Positions 23,484-32,345 of a stretch of DNA of 64,000 nucleotides are shown here, in pieces. Numbering within the stretch: the first letter of the stretch is position 1; each line of letters starts with the position of its first letter. Both the position numbers and the translations under genes were made by a program. The notes under the pieces are model-generated. The model was not told the origin of the DNA and searched no databases. It was given only the letters and a program-made list of their open reading frames with translations. The stretch is from Mobiluncus porci (GTDB lineage Bacteria > Actinomycetota > Actinomycetes > Actinomycetales > Actinomycetaceae). The stretch spans positions 1 to 64,000 of the forward strand of contig NZ_VUMY01000001.1 of NCBI RefSeq assembly GCF_009695935.1, in the 5' to 3' direction.

Positions 23484-24347
23484 GTGAGTACATCCCAACC
23501 CGCTATGATGCCAGTCCCTCCGGAGGATAAGGATTTCCCCGAGCCGAAACCGCTCGAGGAACACGGTCCGGCGCGGATTATCGCGATGTGTAACCAAAAG
23601 GGTGGGGTTGGGAAAACCACCACCGCCATCAATCTATCCGCAGCCTTAGCGGAATATGGCCGCAAAGTCCTGCTCGTGGATTTCGATCCGCAAGGGGCCG
23701 CCTCGGTCGGTCTGGGTGTGAACGGCCACGAACTCGATACCACTATCTATTCACTGATGGTCGGTCCGCATCACGACCTGACCACGGGCGATGTTATCCA
23801 CCACACGGGGACGGAAAACCTGGATCTTATTCCGGCAAACATTGATCTTTCCGCCGCGGAGCTCCAGCTCGTCAACGAGGTGGCTCGCGAATCCATCCTC
23901 GCTAGAATTCTGCGGGAAGTGGAAAGCGACTACGACGCCGTCATCATTGACTGCCAGCCCTCCCTGGGACTTCTGACGGTGAATGCTTTGACCGCGGCCC
24001 ACGGGGTCATGATTCCGGTCGCGACGGAGTTTTTTGCCCTACGCGGGGTGGCGCTTTTGATGGAAACCATCAACACGGTGCGTGACCGGTTGAACCCACG
24101 TCTGAAACTTGACGGCATTCTCGCGACCATGGTGGATTCTCGCACCCTGCATTCCAAGGAAGTGCGTGACCGGCTCGTTGAGGCCTTCCAGGACAAAATG
24201 TTCGACACCGTCATCCACCGAACCGTGAAATTCCCCGATTCCACCGTGGCCACTAAGCCGATTACGGAATTCGCCCCCACCCATGAGGGAGCCGAGGCCT
24301 ACCGGCGCTTGGCGCGGGAAGTCATGGCTAAGGGATATGTCGCCTAA
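23484..24347 (+). CDS. parA: ParA/Soj-family ATPase
   Basis: This 287-residue Walker-type ATPase has the deviant Walker A CNQKGGVGKTTTAINLS (KGGVGKTT at 39-46), LLVDFDPQGAASVGLG (A'), VIIDCQPSLGLLTVNAL (Walker B) and FFALRGVALLMETI. It belongs to the ParA relatives that precede scpA in Actinobacteria rather than the parAB pair near oriC, and probably works in chromosome organisation with ScpAB-SMC. The start is GTG 23484; an internal ATG-ATG at 23505 is possible because no clear ribosome-binding site is seen. It overlaps scpA by 11 bp. Confidence 0.9.
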   Translation: MSTSQPAMMPVPPEDKDFPEPKPLEEHGPARIIAMCNQKGGVGKTTTAINLSAALAEYGRKVLLVDFDPQGAASVGLGVNGHELDTTIYSLMVGPHHDLTTGDVIHHTGTENLDLIPANIDLSAAELQLVNEVARESILARILREVESDYDAVIIDCQPSLGLLTVNALTAAHGVMIPVATEFFALRGVALLMETINTVRDRLNPRLKLDGILATMVDSRTLHSKEVRDRLVEAFQDKMFDTVIHRTVKFPDSTVATKPITEFAPTHEGAEAYRRLAREVMAKGYVA

Positions 24348-25194
24348 TTCCGCCACTGTCCCCACCCGTAAAGAGGGCGAAAACTCCGCTGCGCTAGAAG
24401 ATTCGGAAGCACAGCCGCTTCATGACGGAGAAAACCCCGCTTTTGAAGTCAACACCCCCGAATACACTGGCCCCTTTCACCTCCTGGCCGACCTGGTCGC
24501 GAAACGGAAACTTGATATCACCGCTTTTGCTTTGGCGGAGGTCACGGGGGAATTCCTGGAGTATATAGCCAAATTTCCGAATCTTTCCCAAGCTACCGAG
24601 TTCCTGGTTATTGCCGCGACTTTGCTGGATATTAAGGCGGCGCGGTTACTTCCGGGCCAGGCGGAAACCGAAGAAGATCTGGAGCTCCTGGAAGCCCAAG
24701 ATCTTTTGATTTCGCGTCTGATTCAATATCAAACCTATAAAGAGGCGGCTGCCTTTATTGAGGGCCGTTGGGAGGAAAATTCCGCCACCGCCCCGCGCAT
24801 CCCTGGCAGCGACCCCATCTTGAAAGGCGTTTTGGCCTCCCTCAAAACCACCATTGACCCCGAGGACTTGGCACGCCGCGCCGCCGGCACAATTTTCACC
24901 GCCCCGCCCCAAGTCTTGGTGACACACCTGCATGATCCGCTGGTTTCCGTCTCGGAACAAACCGGGGTACTTACGGAAAGACTGAAACGCGCTCGCACGC
25001 TGACTTTCAAAGAACTCATCAAAGACGCGAAAACCCTACCGGTGATTATCTCTCGGTTCCTGGCCTTACTGGATATGTATCGCAACGGGAGCCTCAGTTT
25101 CACACAAGACACCCCTTTAGGTAAGTTAGTTATCACTTGGGTGGGGAAATCGAACGCGCCGGTCCCTGATACGGAAGAGGATGAGTGGGAATGA
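24337..25194 (+). CDS. scpA: Segregation and condensation protein A
   Basis: ScpA is the kleisin that bridges the SMC heads and binds ScpB. The 285-residue product has the N-terminal motif TGPFHLLADLVAKRKLDITA (the family GPLDLLLxLI..LDI), then EFLVIAATLLDIKAARLLPG, an acidic middle, and the C-terminal winged-helix part (VIISRFLALLDMYRNGSL). The ATG at 24337 lies inside the end of parA with AAGGG just upstream; this gives an N-terminal extension of about 45 residues before the conserved start. Its TGA overlaps the scpB ATG. Confidence 0.93.
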   Translation: MSPNSATVPTRKEGENSAALEDSEAQPLHDGENPAFEVNTPEYTGPFHLLADLVAKRKLDITAFALAEVTGEFLEYIAKFPNLSQATEFLVIAATLLDIKAARLLPGQAETEEDLELLEAQDLLISRLIQYQTYKEAAAFIEGRWEENSATAPRIPGSDPILKGVLASLKTTIDPEDLARRAAGTIFTAPPQVLVTHLHDPLVSVSEQTGVLTERLKRARTLTFKELIKDAKTLPVIISRFLALLDMYRNGSLSFTQDTPLGKLVITWVGKSNAPVPDTEEDEWE

Positions 25195-25826
25195 GTGACA
25201 CCAATTTGTTGGCCGGTCTGGAAGCCATCCTGATGATTTCAGAAACGCCCGCGGATGTAGCCACTTTGGCTACGGCCTTGGAAGTTCCTGCTGACGAGGT
25301 CCTAGACGTTTTGGGACAGTTGGCGGCGGAATATCGCGGAGAAAACGGGGGACGCCCCCGCGGATTTGAACTGCGAGAAGTCGGGGGAGGTTGGCGCATC
25401 TATGCCGCGCCCCAATTCCAGGAGGTAGTGTCGCGTTTCGTGACCTCCGGTTCCTCTGGGAAACTGTCCCAAGCTGCTTTGGAGACCCTCGCGGTCGTGG
25501 CCTATAAACAGCCCTGTACTCGGGCGCAGGTGGCGGCGATTCGCGGGGTAAACGTGGATTCGGTGATGCGCAACTTGGCCGCCCGCGGTTTGATTGGGGA
25601 ATGCGGTCAAACCAATCTCGGGGCGATTCTCTATGAGACCACGACTGCTTTCTTGGAACAGACGGGCTTGAAGACTCTCGACGAGTTGCCGCCGCTGGCT
25701 CCCTATGTGCCAGCCAATCCCGATTTGTCGAGGGTTATTGCCATGGAAACGGAGGAAGTCCTGTTGGACGCGCAGACTCAACGTTCCTCCCAGGAGTTTC
25801 AAACAGAAGGAGACAATCATGACTGA
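25191..25826 (+). CDS. scpB: Segregation and condensation protein B
   Basis: ScpB dimers bind ScpA in the SMC complex. The 211 residues show the paired winged helices: LLAGLEAILMISETPADVAT near the start, FELREVGGGWRIYAAPQF in the middle, and LSQAALETLAVVAYKQPCTR then AQVAAIRGVNVDSVMRNLAA, the highly conserved second winged helix. The start ATGA overlaps scpA; the end overlaps rluB by 8 bp. Its length is typical. Confidence 0.94.
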   Translation: MSDTNLLAGLEAILMISETPADVATLATALEVPADEVLDVLGQLAAEYRGENGGRPRGFELREVGGGWRIYAAPQFQEVVSRFVTSGSSGKLSQAALETLAVVAYKQPCTRAQVAAIRGVNVDSVMRNLAARGLIGECGQTNLGAILYETTTAFLEQTGLKTLDELPPLAPYVPANPDLSRVIAMETEEVLLDAQTQRSSQEFQTEGDNHD

Positions 25827-26547
25827 AGAGCCGGTACGTCTGCAAAAGTTATTGGCCCAGGCCGGGGTGGCCTCGCGGCGAGCCAGCGAAGACCTCATCA
25901 AGCGCGGGCACGTGAAAGTCGATGGAGAAACGGTGACCGAAATGGGGCTGAAGGTTTCGCCGGAATCAAAAATCACGGTTGATGGGGAGCGAATTCACAC
26001 CGATCAGACCCTCCAGGTGTGGGCGTTTTACAAGCCGGTGGGCACGGTTTCTACGATGCAACCGGAGGACGATCGTCCGACCTTGGGGGATTGGGCCACT
26101 AAACTTCCCGAGCGGGTTTTCCACGTGGGGCGCCTCGATGCCGCTACCGCCGGATTGATTTTGATGACCAACAATGGGGAATTGGCAAACCGGCTCACCC
26201 ACCCGTCCTACGAGGTCCCGAAAACCTATGTGGCGATTGTGCAGGGGCAGGTCAAACCCGGGCTGGGCAAGCTTTTGAAACGCGGAGTGGAGCTCGAAGA
26301 CGGGGTGACGAAGGTCGATAAATTCCGCCTCATTGAGGTCCGAAAAGGCTCCTCTATTGTGGAACTCACCCTGCACTCCGGAAAGAATCGAGTGGTGCGC
26401 CGACTACTTTCCGAAGTCGGGCATCCAGTTTCCGCCCTCACCCGTATCTCAATTGGACCGCTCGGTTTAAAAGGTCTCAAAGAAGGACAGTTCCGTCTGC
26501 TGGACGGTGACGAGTTAGCCAAGCTCCAGGAACTGGTGGATTTGTGA
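25819..26547 (+). CDS. rluB: Ribosomal large subunit pseudouridine synthase B
   Basis: RluB-type enzymes convert a uridine in helix 89 of 23S rRNA to pseudouridine. The 242-residue protein has an S4 RNA-binding domain (VRLQKLLAQAGVASRRASED) and the catalytic domain with Asp in VGRLDAATAGLILMTNNGEL. SGKNRVVRRLLSEVGHPV is the RsuA/RluB signature. AGAAGGAG precedes the ATG at 25819. It is translationally coupled to scpB, as is common in Actinobacteria. Confidence 0.94.
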   Translation: MTEEPVRLQKLLAQAGVASRRASEDLIKRGHVKVDGETVTEMGLKVSPESKITVDGERIHTDQTLQVWAFYKPVGTVSTMQPEDDRPTLGDWATKLPERVFHVGRLDAATAGLILMTNNGELANRLTHPSYEVPKTYVAIVQGQVKPGLGKLLKRGVELEDGVTKVDKFRLIEVRKGSSIVELTLHSGKNRVVRRLLSEVGHPVSALTRISIGPLGLKGLKEGQFRLLDGDELAKLQELVDL

Positions 26548-27755
26548 TGACTATGGGTGATAAAGAAAACCAAGAAGTTGGAACAAGCGGTCAAGAAAAT
26601 ACTTTACCGATAGGTACAAAATCCCCGATAACTGTAACGGTAGGTACAAAAGGACCGGTGTTGATTATCGGAGCGGGTCTCATTGGCGGCTCTCTCGGAA
26701 TGGCGCTTGCACGCCAAGGTGTGGAAGTCTACCTCCGTGATGCCTCTCCTACCGCGGTTTCCTTAGCCGCTAGCCTCGGGGCTGGAAAAGTTTGGGAATC
26801 CGGACTTCCCGCGCCTCGCCTGGTAGTGGTGGCCACTCCTCCCGATGTCACGGCCAACGTGGTCGAGGCTTCTTTACAGGAATTCCCCGCAGCCATGGTT
26901 TTCGACGTCTCTTCGGTAAAGACCCCGATCGTCTCGGCCGTCTTGGCCAGTGCTGCTGAAGCAGCCGCACGCTATTGTTCGGTTCACCCCATGGCCGGTA
27001 AAGAAGTCAACGGGGTGGGGGCAGCCTCAGCCGATCTCTTCACGGGACGCCCCTGGGTCATTGTGGCTCACGAAAAGACTTCTTCCGCAGCCGTGCTGGC
27101 AGCACGGACTCTCGGTACCGATGTGGGTGCGTTCCTGATTGCGCTAGACCCGCAAGAACATGACCGAGCCGTGGCTTTGGTCTCTCATGTCCCGCAACTC
27201 GTGTCTTCCCTGATGGGTGGGCTGCTGATTGAGGCGCCGGTGACAGCCCTGGAGCTCGCAGGAGGAGGATTGCGCGATGTGACCCGAGTGGCGGCGTCTG
27301 ACCCGCGATTGTGGAACGCCATCCTTTCGGGAAATGCTCCCGCAGTAAAAACCATTCTTGAAGAACTGCAACGCAATCTGTCAGACCTCATTGCCGGATT
27401 AGACTCCGGTCAAACGACCTCGGAAACCCCTACGGATCCCTGGTCAACCTCAGCCGTTGGTGCGGTTAATACCGTCATGACTCGGGGCAACGAAGGAGTG
27501 GGACGCATCCCTGGCAAACACGGTGATGCCGCTTCTCAATACGGACAGGTAGCAGTCTTGGTTCCCGATGAGCCCGGCTTCCTAGGGCGTCTGTTCCAAG
27601 AAATCGGTCAAGCCAACATCAACATCGAAGATTTTAGGCTGGAACACTCCTTGGGACAGGCTCGCGGCTTGGCAATTATCTACGTTATCCCCGCTTCGGT
27701 GGAGCCCCTTACCGCTCATCTCCAGGGAGCAGGGTGGAGTGTAGCGAGTCTCTAG
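26547..27755 (+). CDS. tyrA: Prephenate dehydrogenase with C-terminal ACT domain
   Basis: TyrA oxidatively decarboxylates prephenate to 4-hydroxyphenylpyruvate for tyrosine synthesis. The 402 residues contain a Rossmann GAGLIGGSLGMALARQG near residue 45, CSVHPMAGKEVNGVGAA with the catalytic His, and a C-terminal ACT domain (VAVLVPDEPGFLGRLFQEI, NINIEDFRLEH) that would sense tyrosine. An unusual leader of about 35 residues repeats IGTKSPI and VGTKGPV. The start is ATG 26547 (TGATG overlap with rluB); GTG 26544 and ATG 26553 are alternatives. Confidence 0.92.
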   Translation: MTMGDKENQEVGTSGQENTLPIGTKSPITVTVGTKGPVLIIGAGLIGGSLGMALARQGVEVYLRDASPTAVSLAASLGAGKVWESGLPAPRLVVVATPPDVTANVVEASLQEFPAAMVFDVSSVKTPIVSAVLASAAEAAARYCSVHPMAGKEVNGVGAASADLFTGRPWVIVAHEKTSSAAVLAARTLGTDVGAFLIALDPQEHDRAVALVSHVPQLVSSLMGGLLIEAPVTALELAGGGLRDVTRVAASDPRLWNAILSGNAPAVKTILEELQRNLSDLIAGLDSGQTTSETPTDPWSTSAVGAVNTVMTRGNEGVGRIPGKHGDAASQYGQVAVLVPDEPGFLGRLFQEIGQANINIEDFRLEHSLGQARGLAIIYVIPASVEPLTAHLQGAGWSVASL

Positions 27756-27816
27756 ACTAAGATAGAGTTCATTATCGGGGACCAATGACGGGTTCCTTGC
27801 AAGTGGAAAGTGTCTT

Positions 27817-28542
27817 ATGGAATACGAGAAGTATGAGAATTTGCGAGAAACAGTTTTGGGTCGCGGCCTGGTAGTGGCCATTGATGGTCCCAGCGGCTCT
27901 GGTAAATCAACCATTGCCAGGAACGTGGCGGCCGCCCTCGACTTGGGTTATCTCGACACCGGAGCCATGTATCGCGCGGCAGCCTGGTGGATTGACCACC
28001 AGGGCTTGAACGCGGACGATTCTTCCACCGTGGAACGCAGTGTGGCAACGATGGACCTCAGGGTAAACGCTGTGCCGCACGCACCGCGTTTTTTTGTGGA
28101 GGGAATCGATGTCGCCCACGCTATCCGAACCGACCATATTAACGAGATAGTCTCAGCAGTGTCGGCGCTCCCTGGAGTTCGGAAAACACTTATCGAAAAA
28201 CAACGAGAAATCATCAAAACCGCCCGGGAATCTACCCGCGGCATTGTGGTGGAGGGTCGAGACATTACTTCGGTGGTGGCTCCCGAGGCCGAAGTGAGAA
28301 TTCTCCTCACCGCCGATCCCGAAACCCGTTTGCAGCGTCGGGCGATTGCAGACCAGGGGAGCGCCGAGGGGGAGGCTCTCAATCGTGAACGCGCGCTGGT
28401 GATCGATCGGGATGCTAAAGATGCGAAAGTTACTGACTTTCTCGAAGCCGGTTCCGGGGTCACTACCATCGACTCCACTAACACGAACGTGTCCGAGACT
28501 CTGGACGCGGTAATGAAACTGATTGATAAGACCATCAACTAA
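27817..28542 (+). CDS. cmk: Cytidylate kinase
   Basis: This enzyme phosphorylates CMP and dCMP. The 241 residues have the P loop IDGPSGSGKST (22-32), the substrate-binding LGYLDTGAMYRAAAWW, the NMP-binding insert FFVEGIDVAHAIRTDHINEI, and RGIVVEGRDITSVVAPEAEV, typical of Cmk. GGAAAG lies just upstream of the ATG. It precedes der, as usual in Actinobacteria. The gap to tyrA is 61 bp. Confidence 0.95.
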   Translation: MEYEKYENLRETVLGRGLVVAIDGPSGSGKSTIARNVAAALDLGYLDTGAMYRAAAWWIDHQGLNADDSSTVERSVATMDLRVNAVPHAPRFFVEGIDVAHAIRTDHINEIVSAVSALPGVRKTLIEKQREIIKTARESTRGIVVEGRDITSVVAPEAEVRILLTADPETRLQRRAIADQGSAEGEALNRERALVIDRDAKDAKVTDFLEAGSGVTTIDSTNTNVSETLDAVMKLIDKTIN

Positions 28543-28625
28543 GAGTTTTTCGGAACCGGTTTTGGCCATCCGTTAGGCTGGCGGATCGCCTGTGCCAGAT
28601 TTAACGCAGATAAGAGGGGGAAATT

Positions 28626-30152
28626 ATGGAAGAGCTCGAGAAGAACGAAACAAACGCGGAGGTCGGCGGGCAACGCGACGAAAATGCGACGAGCTGGACT
28701 GCGGCGGATGAAGCCAAGGCAAGTGCCCAGGAAAAAATGTTGCGCGATGGCCTGGAGGATTACGAGCTCCAACCCGAAGACCTGGCACTACTGTCCGGAG
28801 AGACAGATTTGTCATTTGGCGCTCCAGATACGAGTTCCTGGCCGACCGTGGCGATTGTGGGACGACCCAATGTTGGTAAATCGACTTTGGTGAACCGGAT
28901 TCTCGGTCGGCGCGAAGCCGTAGTTCTTGACGAGCCGGGGGTCACTCGCGACCGCGTCACCTATGAAGCCCAGTGGAATGGTCGAGATTTTCACCTGGTT
29001 GACACCGGCGGGTGGGACGTCGGAGTAAAAGGACTCGACAAAGCGGTGGCTCAACAGGCGGAGATCGCTATCAGTCTTGCCGACGTGGCTCTCTTCGTGG
29101 TGGATGCCAATGTGGGGGCTACCGCCAGCGACGAAGAAATGATGCGCTTGCTGAGGTCTTCGAAAAAACCGGTGATTCTTGCGGCGAATAAGGTGGATTC
29201 CGAGCGGGCAGAAGCCGATGCGGCGGCGCTGTGGAACCTGGGATTGGGCGAGCCCTATCCCATCTCGGCGCTGCACGGTCGCGGGGTGGGAGACCTGCTG
29301 GATGTGCTGGTGCAGGCCTTGCCGGAAGTGGGGGAGAACCGCGTGGAGCGTCCCTCCGATTCCACTCCGCGGGTGGCTCTAGTGGGTCGCCCCAATGTCG
29401 GGAAGTCCTCTTTGTTGAACAGTCTCGCTGGTTCGGGGCGTGCCGTGGTCAGTGAGGTTCCCGGCACCACTCGTGATCCGGTGGATGAGGTCTTGGAACT
29501 TGAGGGTAAGGAGTGGGTTTTTGTTGACACCGCGGGAATTCGTAGGCGGATAAAGCAAACCGTGGGGGCAGACTATTACTCGGTTCTACGAACCCAGGCG
29601 GCTATTGAGAACGCCGAAGTTGCCTTGGTGCTGCTGGATGGGGGAGAGCCCCTTACCGAGCAAGACGTCAAGGTGGTGAACCAGGTCGTTGAGGCCGGAC
29701 GGGCTTTGGTTATCGTCAACAACAAGTGGGATTTAGTTGACGAATACCGTCAACAAGTTCTGAAACGGGAGCAGGTTGCGGATCTGGCTCACGTGGATTG
29801 GGCTCCGAAAATCAATATTGCGGCCAAAACCGGATGGCACACGAACCGTATCGTGCGGGCTTTGGAGGCGGCCTTGGAAGGATGGACAACCCGGATTCCG
29901 ACGTCGCGGCTCAATGCCTTTCTCGGGGAATTGGTGGCGGCGCATCCCCATCCCTTGCGAGGCGGGAAACAACCCCGAATCCTCTATGCCACCCAGGCGG
30001 GAGTCTGTCCTCCCCGTTTCGTTTTATTCACTACCGGCTTTCTCGATCCCCAGTACCGCCGCTTCGTAGAGCGCAGACTGCGTGAGACTTTCGGTTTCGT
30101 GGGTTCTCCGGTAAGAATCGGCGTCAGAGTAAGGGAAAAACGGCGTCGCTAG
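28626..30152 (+). CDS. der: Ribosome biogenesis GTPase Der (EngA)
   Basis: Der acts in 50S assembly and has two GTPase domains in tandem. The 508 residues show domain 1 with GRPNVGKST (79-87), [15 protein letters not shown] and NKVDSE, domain 2 with [29 protein letters not shown] and NKWDLV, and the C-terminal KH-like domain ([20 protein letters not shown]). A poorly conserved acidic extension of about 75 residues precedes domain 1, as in other actinobacterial Der proteins. The start has GGGGGAAATT upstream. Confidence 0.96.
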   Translation: MEELEKNETNAEVGGQRDENATSWTAADEAKASAQEKMLRDGLEDYELQPEDLALLSGETDLSFGAPDTSSWPTVAIVGRPNVGKSTLVNRILGRREAVVLDEPGVTRDRVTYEAQWNGRDFHLVDTGGWDVGVKGLDKAVAQQAEIAISLADVALFVVDANVGATASDEEMMRLLRSSKKPVILAANKVDSERAEADAAALWNLGLGEPYPISALHGRGVGDLLDVLVQALPEVGENRVERPSDSTPRVALVGRPNVGKSSLLNSLAGSGRAVVSEVPGTTRDPVDEVLELEGKEWVFVDTAGIRRRIKQTVGADYYSVLRTQAAIENAEVALVLLDGGEPLTEQDVKVVNQVVEAGRALVIVNNKWDLVDEYRQQVLKREQVADLAHVDWAPKINIAAKTGWHTNRIVRALEAALEGWTTRIPTSRLNAFLGELVAAHPHPLRGGKQPRILYATQAGVCPPRFVLFTTGFLDPQYRRFVERRLRETFGFVGSPVRIGVRVREKRRR

Positions 30153-30164
30153 GGTCGATACCCG

Positions 30165-30190
30165 CGCCGAAGTTTCCCTCGGCGGGGCGT
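30165..30190 (+). terminator. Weak hairpin after der
   Basis: CGCCGA (30165-30170) pairs with TCGGCG (30179-30184), with a short GT-rich tail following. It is a weak candidate for ending the der transcript before the tRNA gene. Confidence 0.35.
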
Positions 30191-30227
30191 TTAGTGTAAA
30201 GTTGTCCTGTTGCCTTTTTAGGCAATT

Positions 30228-30301
30228 CGGGCTGTGGCGCAGTTTGGTAGCGCACTTGACTGGGGGTCAAGTGGTCGCAGGTTCAAATCCTGTCAGCCCG
30301 A
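30228..30301 (+). tRNA. tRNA-Pro (anticodon GGG)
   Basis: A complete 74-nt cloverleaf. The acceptor stem CGGGCTG pairs with CAGCCCG and the discriminator base is A. The D arm contains GCGC...GCGC, the anticodon stem CTTGA/TCAAG encloses CTGGGGG (anticodon GGG, reads CCC), and the T arm has the GTTCAAATC loop. The CCA end is not encoded. Confidence 0.95.
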
Positions 30302-30408
30302 CAGCTTTGGGTATGTCCGTTAGTTCTCTGCCTCGCGATTTGAACGTTAAATCTTTGTAAAGTCTCGCGGGTCTTTTTGGCGGATTGTCAAAACGCAACT
30401 TCCGACAA

Positions 30409-30447
30409 TTCCTCCTTTAGTGTTCGTCTGGTGAACGAGAGGAGGAA
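30409..30447 (+). promoter_or_regulatory. Hairpin that masks a Shine-Dalgarno sequence
   Basis: TTCCTCCT (30409-30416) is complementary to AGGAGGAA (30440-30447), the ribosome-binding site of the small ORF at 30451. An inner GTTC/GAAC stem closes the structure. Translation of that ORF could therefore be off unless the hairpin opens. Confidence 0.45.
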
Positions 30448-30450
30448 GTT

Positions 30451-30696
30451 ATGAAAAAGGCTGGGAATTTGTCGTGGAGGAGAGCAAGCGGGATCCGACT
30501 GAAGGAAACCTGGAAAGACTCCCGAGGTTTTGTAAAGAATTTTCCAACCGAAATTTGGCTGGATGCAATCTCGAAAAATTATGCGACACGACGGGAATAT
30601 TTTTCGATTGACAGGGGAAAAGCCTGGGATTGCCAAGTTCAATTCACCAAAAATGACTCTGAACTGTGGGAATACTCTGAAGTCGTAGCTATTTAG
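30451..30696 (+). CDS. Small protein of unknown function (81 aa)
   Basis: It starts with an ATG just after a near-perfect AGGAGGAAGTT, which is the main reason to accept it. The product is basic in its first half (MKKAGNLSWRRASG, RLKETWKD) and has no membrane helix or known motif; the end reads FTKNDSELWEYSEVVAI. An opposite-strand frame (30388-30738) covers the same DNA, but no ribosome-binding site was noted for it. The region is A/T-richer than its neighbours, so it may be acquired or decaying sequence. Confidence 0.45.
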   Translation: MKKAGNLSWRRASGIRLKETWKDSRGFVKNFPTEIWLDAISKNYATRREYFSIDRGKAWDCQVQFTKNDSELWEYSEVVAI

Positions 30697-31052
30697 TATC
30701 GAGTATTGAATGAAAACCGCAGAATATTGTTCGGACAAAACTCGATTTTGACCTGGCCCTAAAATGTGAGATTAGTCATAATATCAAACATTAACTTACC
30801 AGCTGTTAAACTTTTAAACCCTTGAAATTCAGCAGATTCTCTTGAGTTTGAGCTTAAAACTTCATGAACCGAAAAATTTGACAGCACAAACGGAGGATTG
30901 TAAAGGCGGGAGAACCTAGATTTTGCAAGGGAAAACGCTATACTAATTTATGTGGGTTGTGAAGCGACTCAAGCTCGAAAAGAGAGCTTCGAATAGCGAG
31001 CAATCCCGAGGCGATATACAGGGTATCGCGACAGAGCATGGAGGTCTCTATC
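30697..31052 (+). promoter_or_regulatory. 356-bp A/T-rich leader region upstream of the LARTG surface protein
   Basis: There is no gene here. It contains TTGACA (30878-30883) with a weak TAAAGG 17 bp later, and a separate good -10 TATACT at 30939-30944. The leader then folds into two hairpins: AAGCTC/GAGCTT (30971-30989) and GCGATA/TATCGC (31011-31029), the second ending just before GGAGG. No known riboswitch consensus was recognised. Confidence 0.45.
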
Positions 31053-32153
31053 ATGAAAAGTTCACATAAGCTTTATGCAGCCACCGGCGGTCTAATGATT
31101 GCCGCGCTGATGGGCTACGCCGGCGCTTTCGCTTACGACACCCCTACGGTGGGCGCAGCGGACACGCAGCCGATCGAAGTCACCTCAGCGGCACCAACCT
31201 CGGCAACCGAGGATACTTTCAGCTTGGAAGGTATCTCTCCCGAGGAGACGACTGCGCCCGCTGAAACAGCTTCAGCAGACCCCGCCACCGAGGCCGCTCC
31301 CACAGAAGCTGCTCCTGTCGATGAAACTCCCGCCGAGACAGTAGTCCCGGAAGAATCCGCTCCGGGAGTGGAGCCCAGTGTGGAAACTGCTAATGTTTCC
31401 GGAGACACCACGGCTACTCCCGCGGAGAAGTCCAGCACAGTTGCTGAGCCCACCACCCCTGCGGAAACTACGGCAGACCCTGTTCAAGCTGCCCCCGCTG
31501 AAAACGCTCCGGCCGAAAACGCGCCGGCAGAAGCTGCTCCCGCTGAGAAGGCTCCTGCTGAGTCCGCTCCTTTCGAAGTAGCGCCCGATGAAGAAACCAC
31601 CACTACCGCTGCGGCTCCCTCTGAAGTCAAAGCTGCTCCCGTGGTTCCGGTTACCTACGTGGCTCCTCGTCACAGCACTGTCGTTCCCAATACCACGGTC
31701 GAAGTCGTGGTTCCCGATCCTCAAGCTGAGGCGCCGCTCTTGACCATGGCAAAGACTGAAACCGCTCCTCCGGCTCCGAATGCCAACGGGGAATCCCAAG
31801 TTGTGTGGTTTGAACTTCCCGAACCGGCCGGTCCGGCCTTGGTTCCCGGCCAAGCCACCCCGCTTCTGAACGCGGCGGTTTCTGAAGAGGCTGCCTCCGT
31901 GAACGCCAATGTGGTTCCGGCCACTGCTGTCCAGCAAGGTGCGGTACAGACGGCTCCGCAGCAAAACGTGGCTCCGGCTCGCGCCCAGGCAGTCAACGAA
32001 GCTGGCACCTTGAGCCGCGGCTTGGCTCGCACCGGTTCCATTGCCCAGTACGCCTCCCTGCTTTCCGCAGGAGCCCTGATTCTGGGTGTGGCTCTCCTCG
32101 CAGGTGCCATCGCTACGACCCGTCGTAACTCTCACTTGGTTGATGCCGAGTAA
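31053..32153 (+). CDS. Ala/Pro/Thr/Glu-rich surface protein with LARTG sorting signal
   Basis: The 366-residue precursor has a signal peptide (MKSSHKLYAATGGLMIAALM, cleavage after AGAFA), a long low-complexity stalk built of APAE, TAAP and PVE-like units (about residues 40-200), and a less repetitive middle. It ends in LARTG (324-328), a hydrophobic helix and basic TTRRN, the pattern recognised by class E (LAXTG) sortases of Actinobacteria. It is therefore probably anchored to peptidoglycan. The ATG at 31053 has GGAGG upstream; ATG 31038 is a weaker choice. A strong terminator follows. No sortase gene is in the window. Confidence 0.8.
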   Translation: MKSSHKLYAATGGLMIAALMGYAGAFAYDTPTVGAADTQPIEVTSAAPTSATEDTFSLEGISPEETTAPAETASADPATEAAPTEAAPVDETPAETVVPEESAPGVEPSVETANVSGDTTATPAEKSSTVAEPTTPAETTADPVQAAPAENAPAENAPAEAAPAEKAPAESAPFEVAPDEETTTTAAAPSEVKAAPVVPVTYVAPRHSTVVPNTTVEVVVPDPQAEAPLLTMAKTETAPPAPNANGESQVVWFELPEPAGPALVPGQATPLLNAAVSEEAASVNANVVPATAVQQGAVQTAPQQNVAPARAQAVNEAGTLSRGLARTGSIAQYASLLSAGALILGVALLAGAIATTRRNSHLVDAE

Positions 32154-32184
32154 CTCTATTCCCTGTAAATAGAGACCATACGAA

Positions 32185-32212
32185 AACCCGCCGCGAGGCG
32201 GGTTCTTCGTTT
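32185..32212 (+). terminator. Rho-independent terminator after the LARTG gene
   Basis: An AACCCGCC/GGCGGGTT stem (32185-32192 and 32197-32204) with a stable GCGA tetraloop is followed by a T-rich tail. Confidence 0.85.
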
Positions 32213-32255
32213 AATCCCGATTGCTGATTCGGGGCTCAGCTTCTCTGGTAGCGCT

Positions 32256-32345
32256 TCAGGATAGAGGCAAAGCAATCACGGCACGGGCGCCGAAGATCTG
32301 ACCCGATTCACTCGCTATATTGCTGAGTTTCAGCTTTGCCATTTG
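32256..32345 (-). pseudogene. Possible histidine-kinase C-terminal remnant
   Basis: In a frame different from the truncated permease, the minus strand reads AKLKLSNIASESGQIFGARA then VIALPLS and stop. This resembles the last strand of a sensor-kinase ATPase domain. Lantibiotic immunity operons often sit next to such kinases, so this may be the scar of a deletion that joined the permease to a kinase end. The evidence is short. Confidence 0.3.

Noticed and set aside
30697-31052. Possible c-di-AMP (ydaO-type) riboswitch before the surface protein
   Set aside because: Such elements precede cell-wall genes in Actinobacteria, but the conserved core sequences are missing; only two simple hairpins are present.
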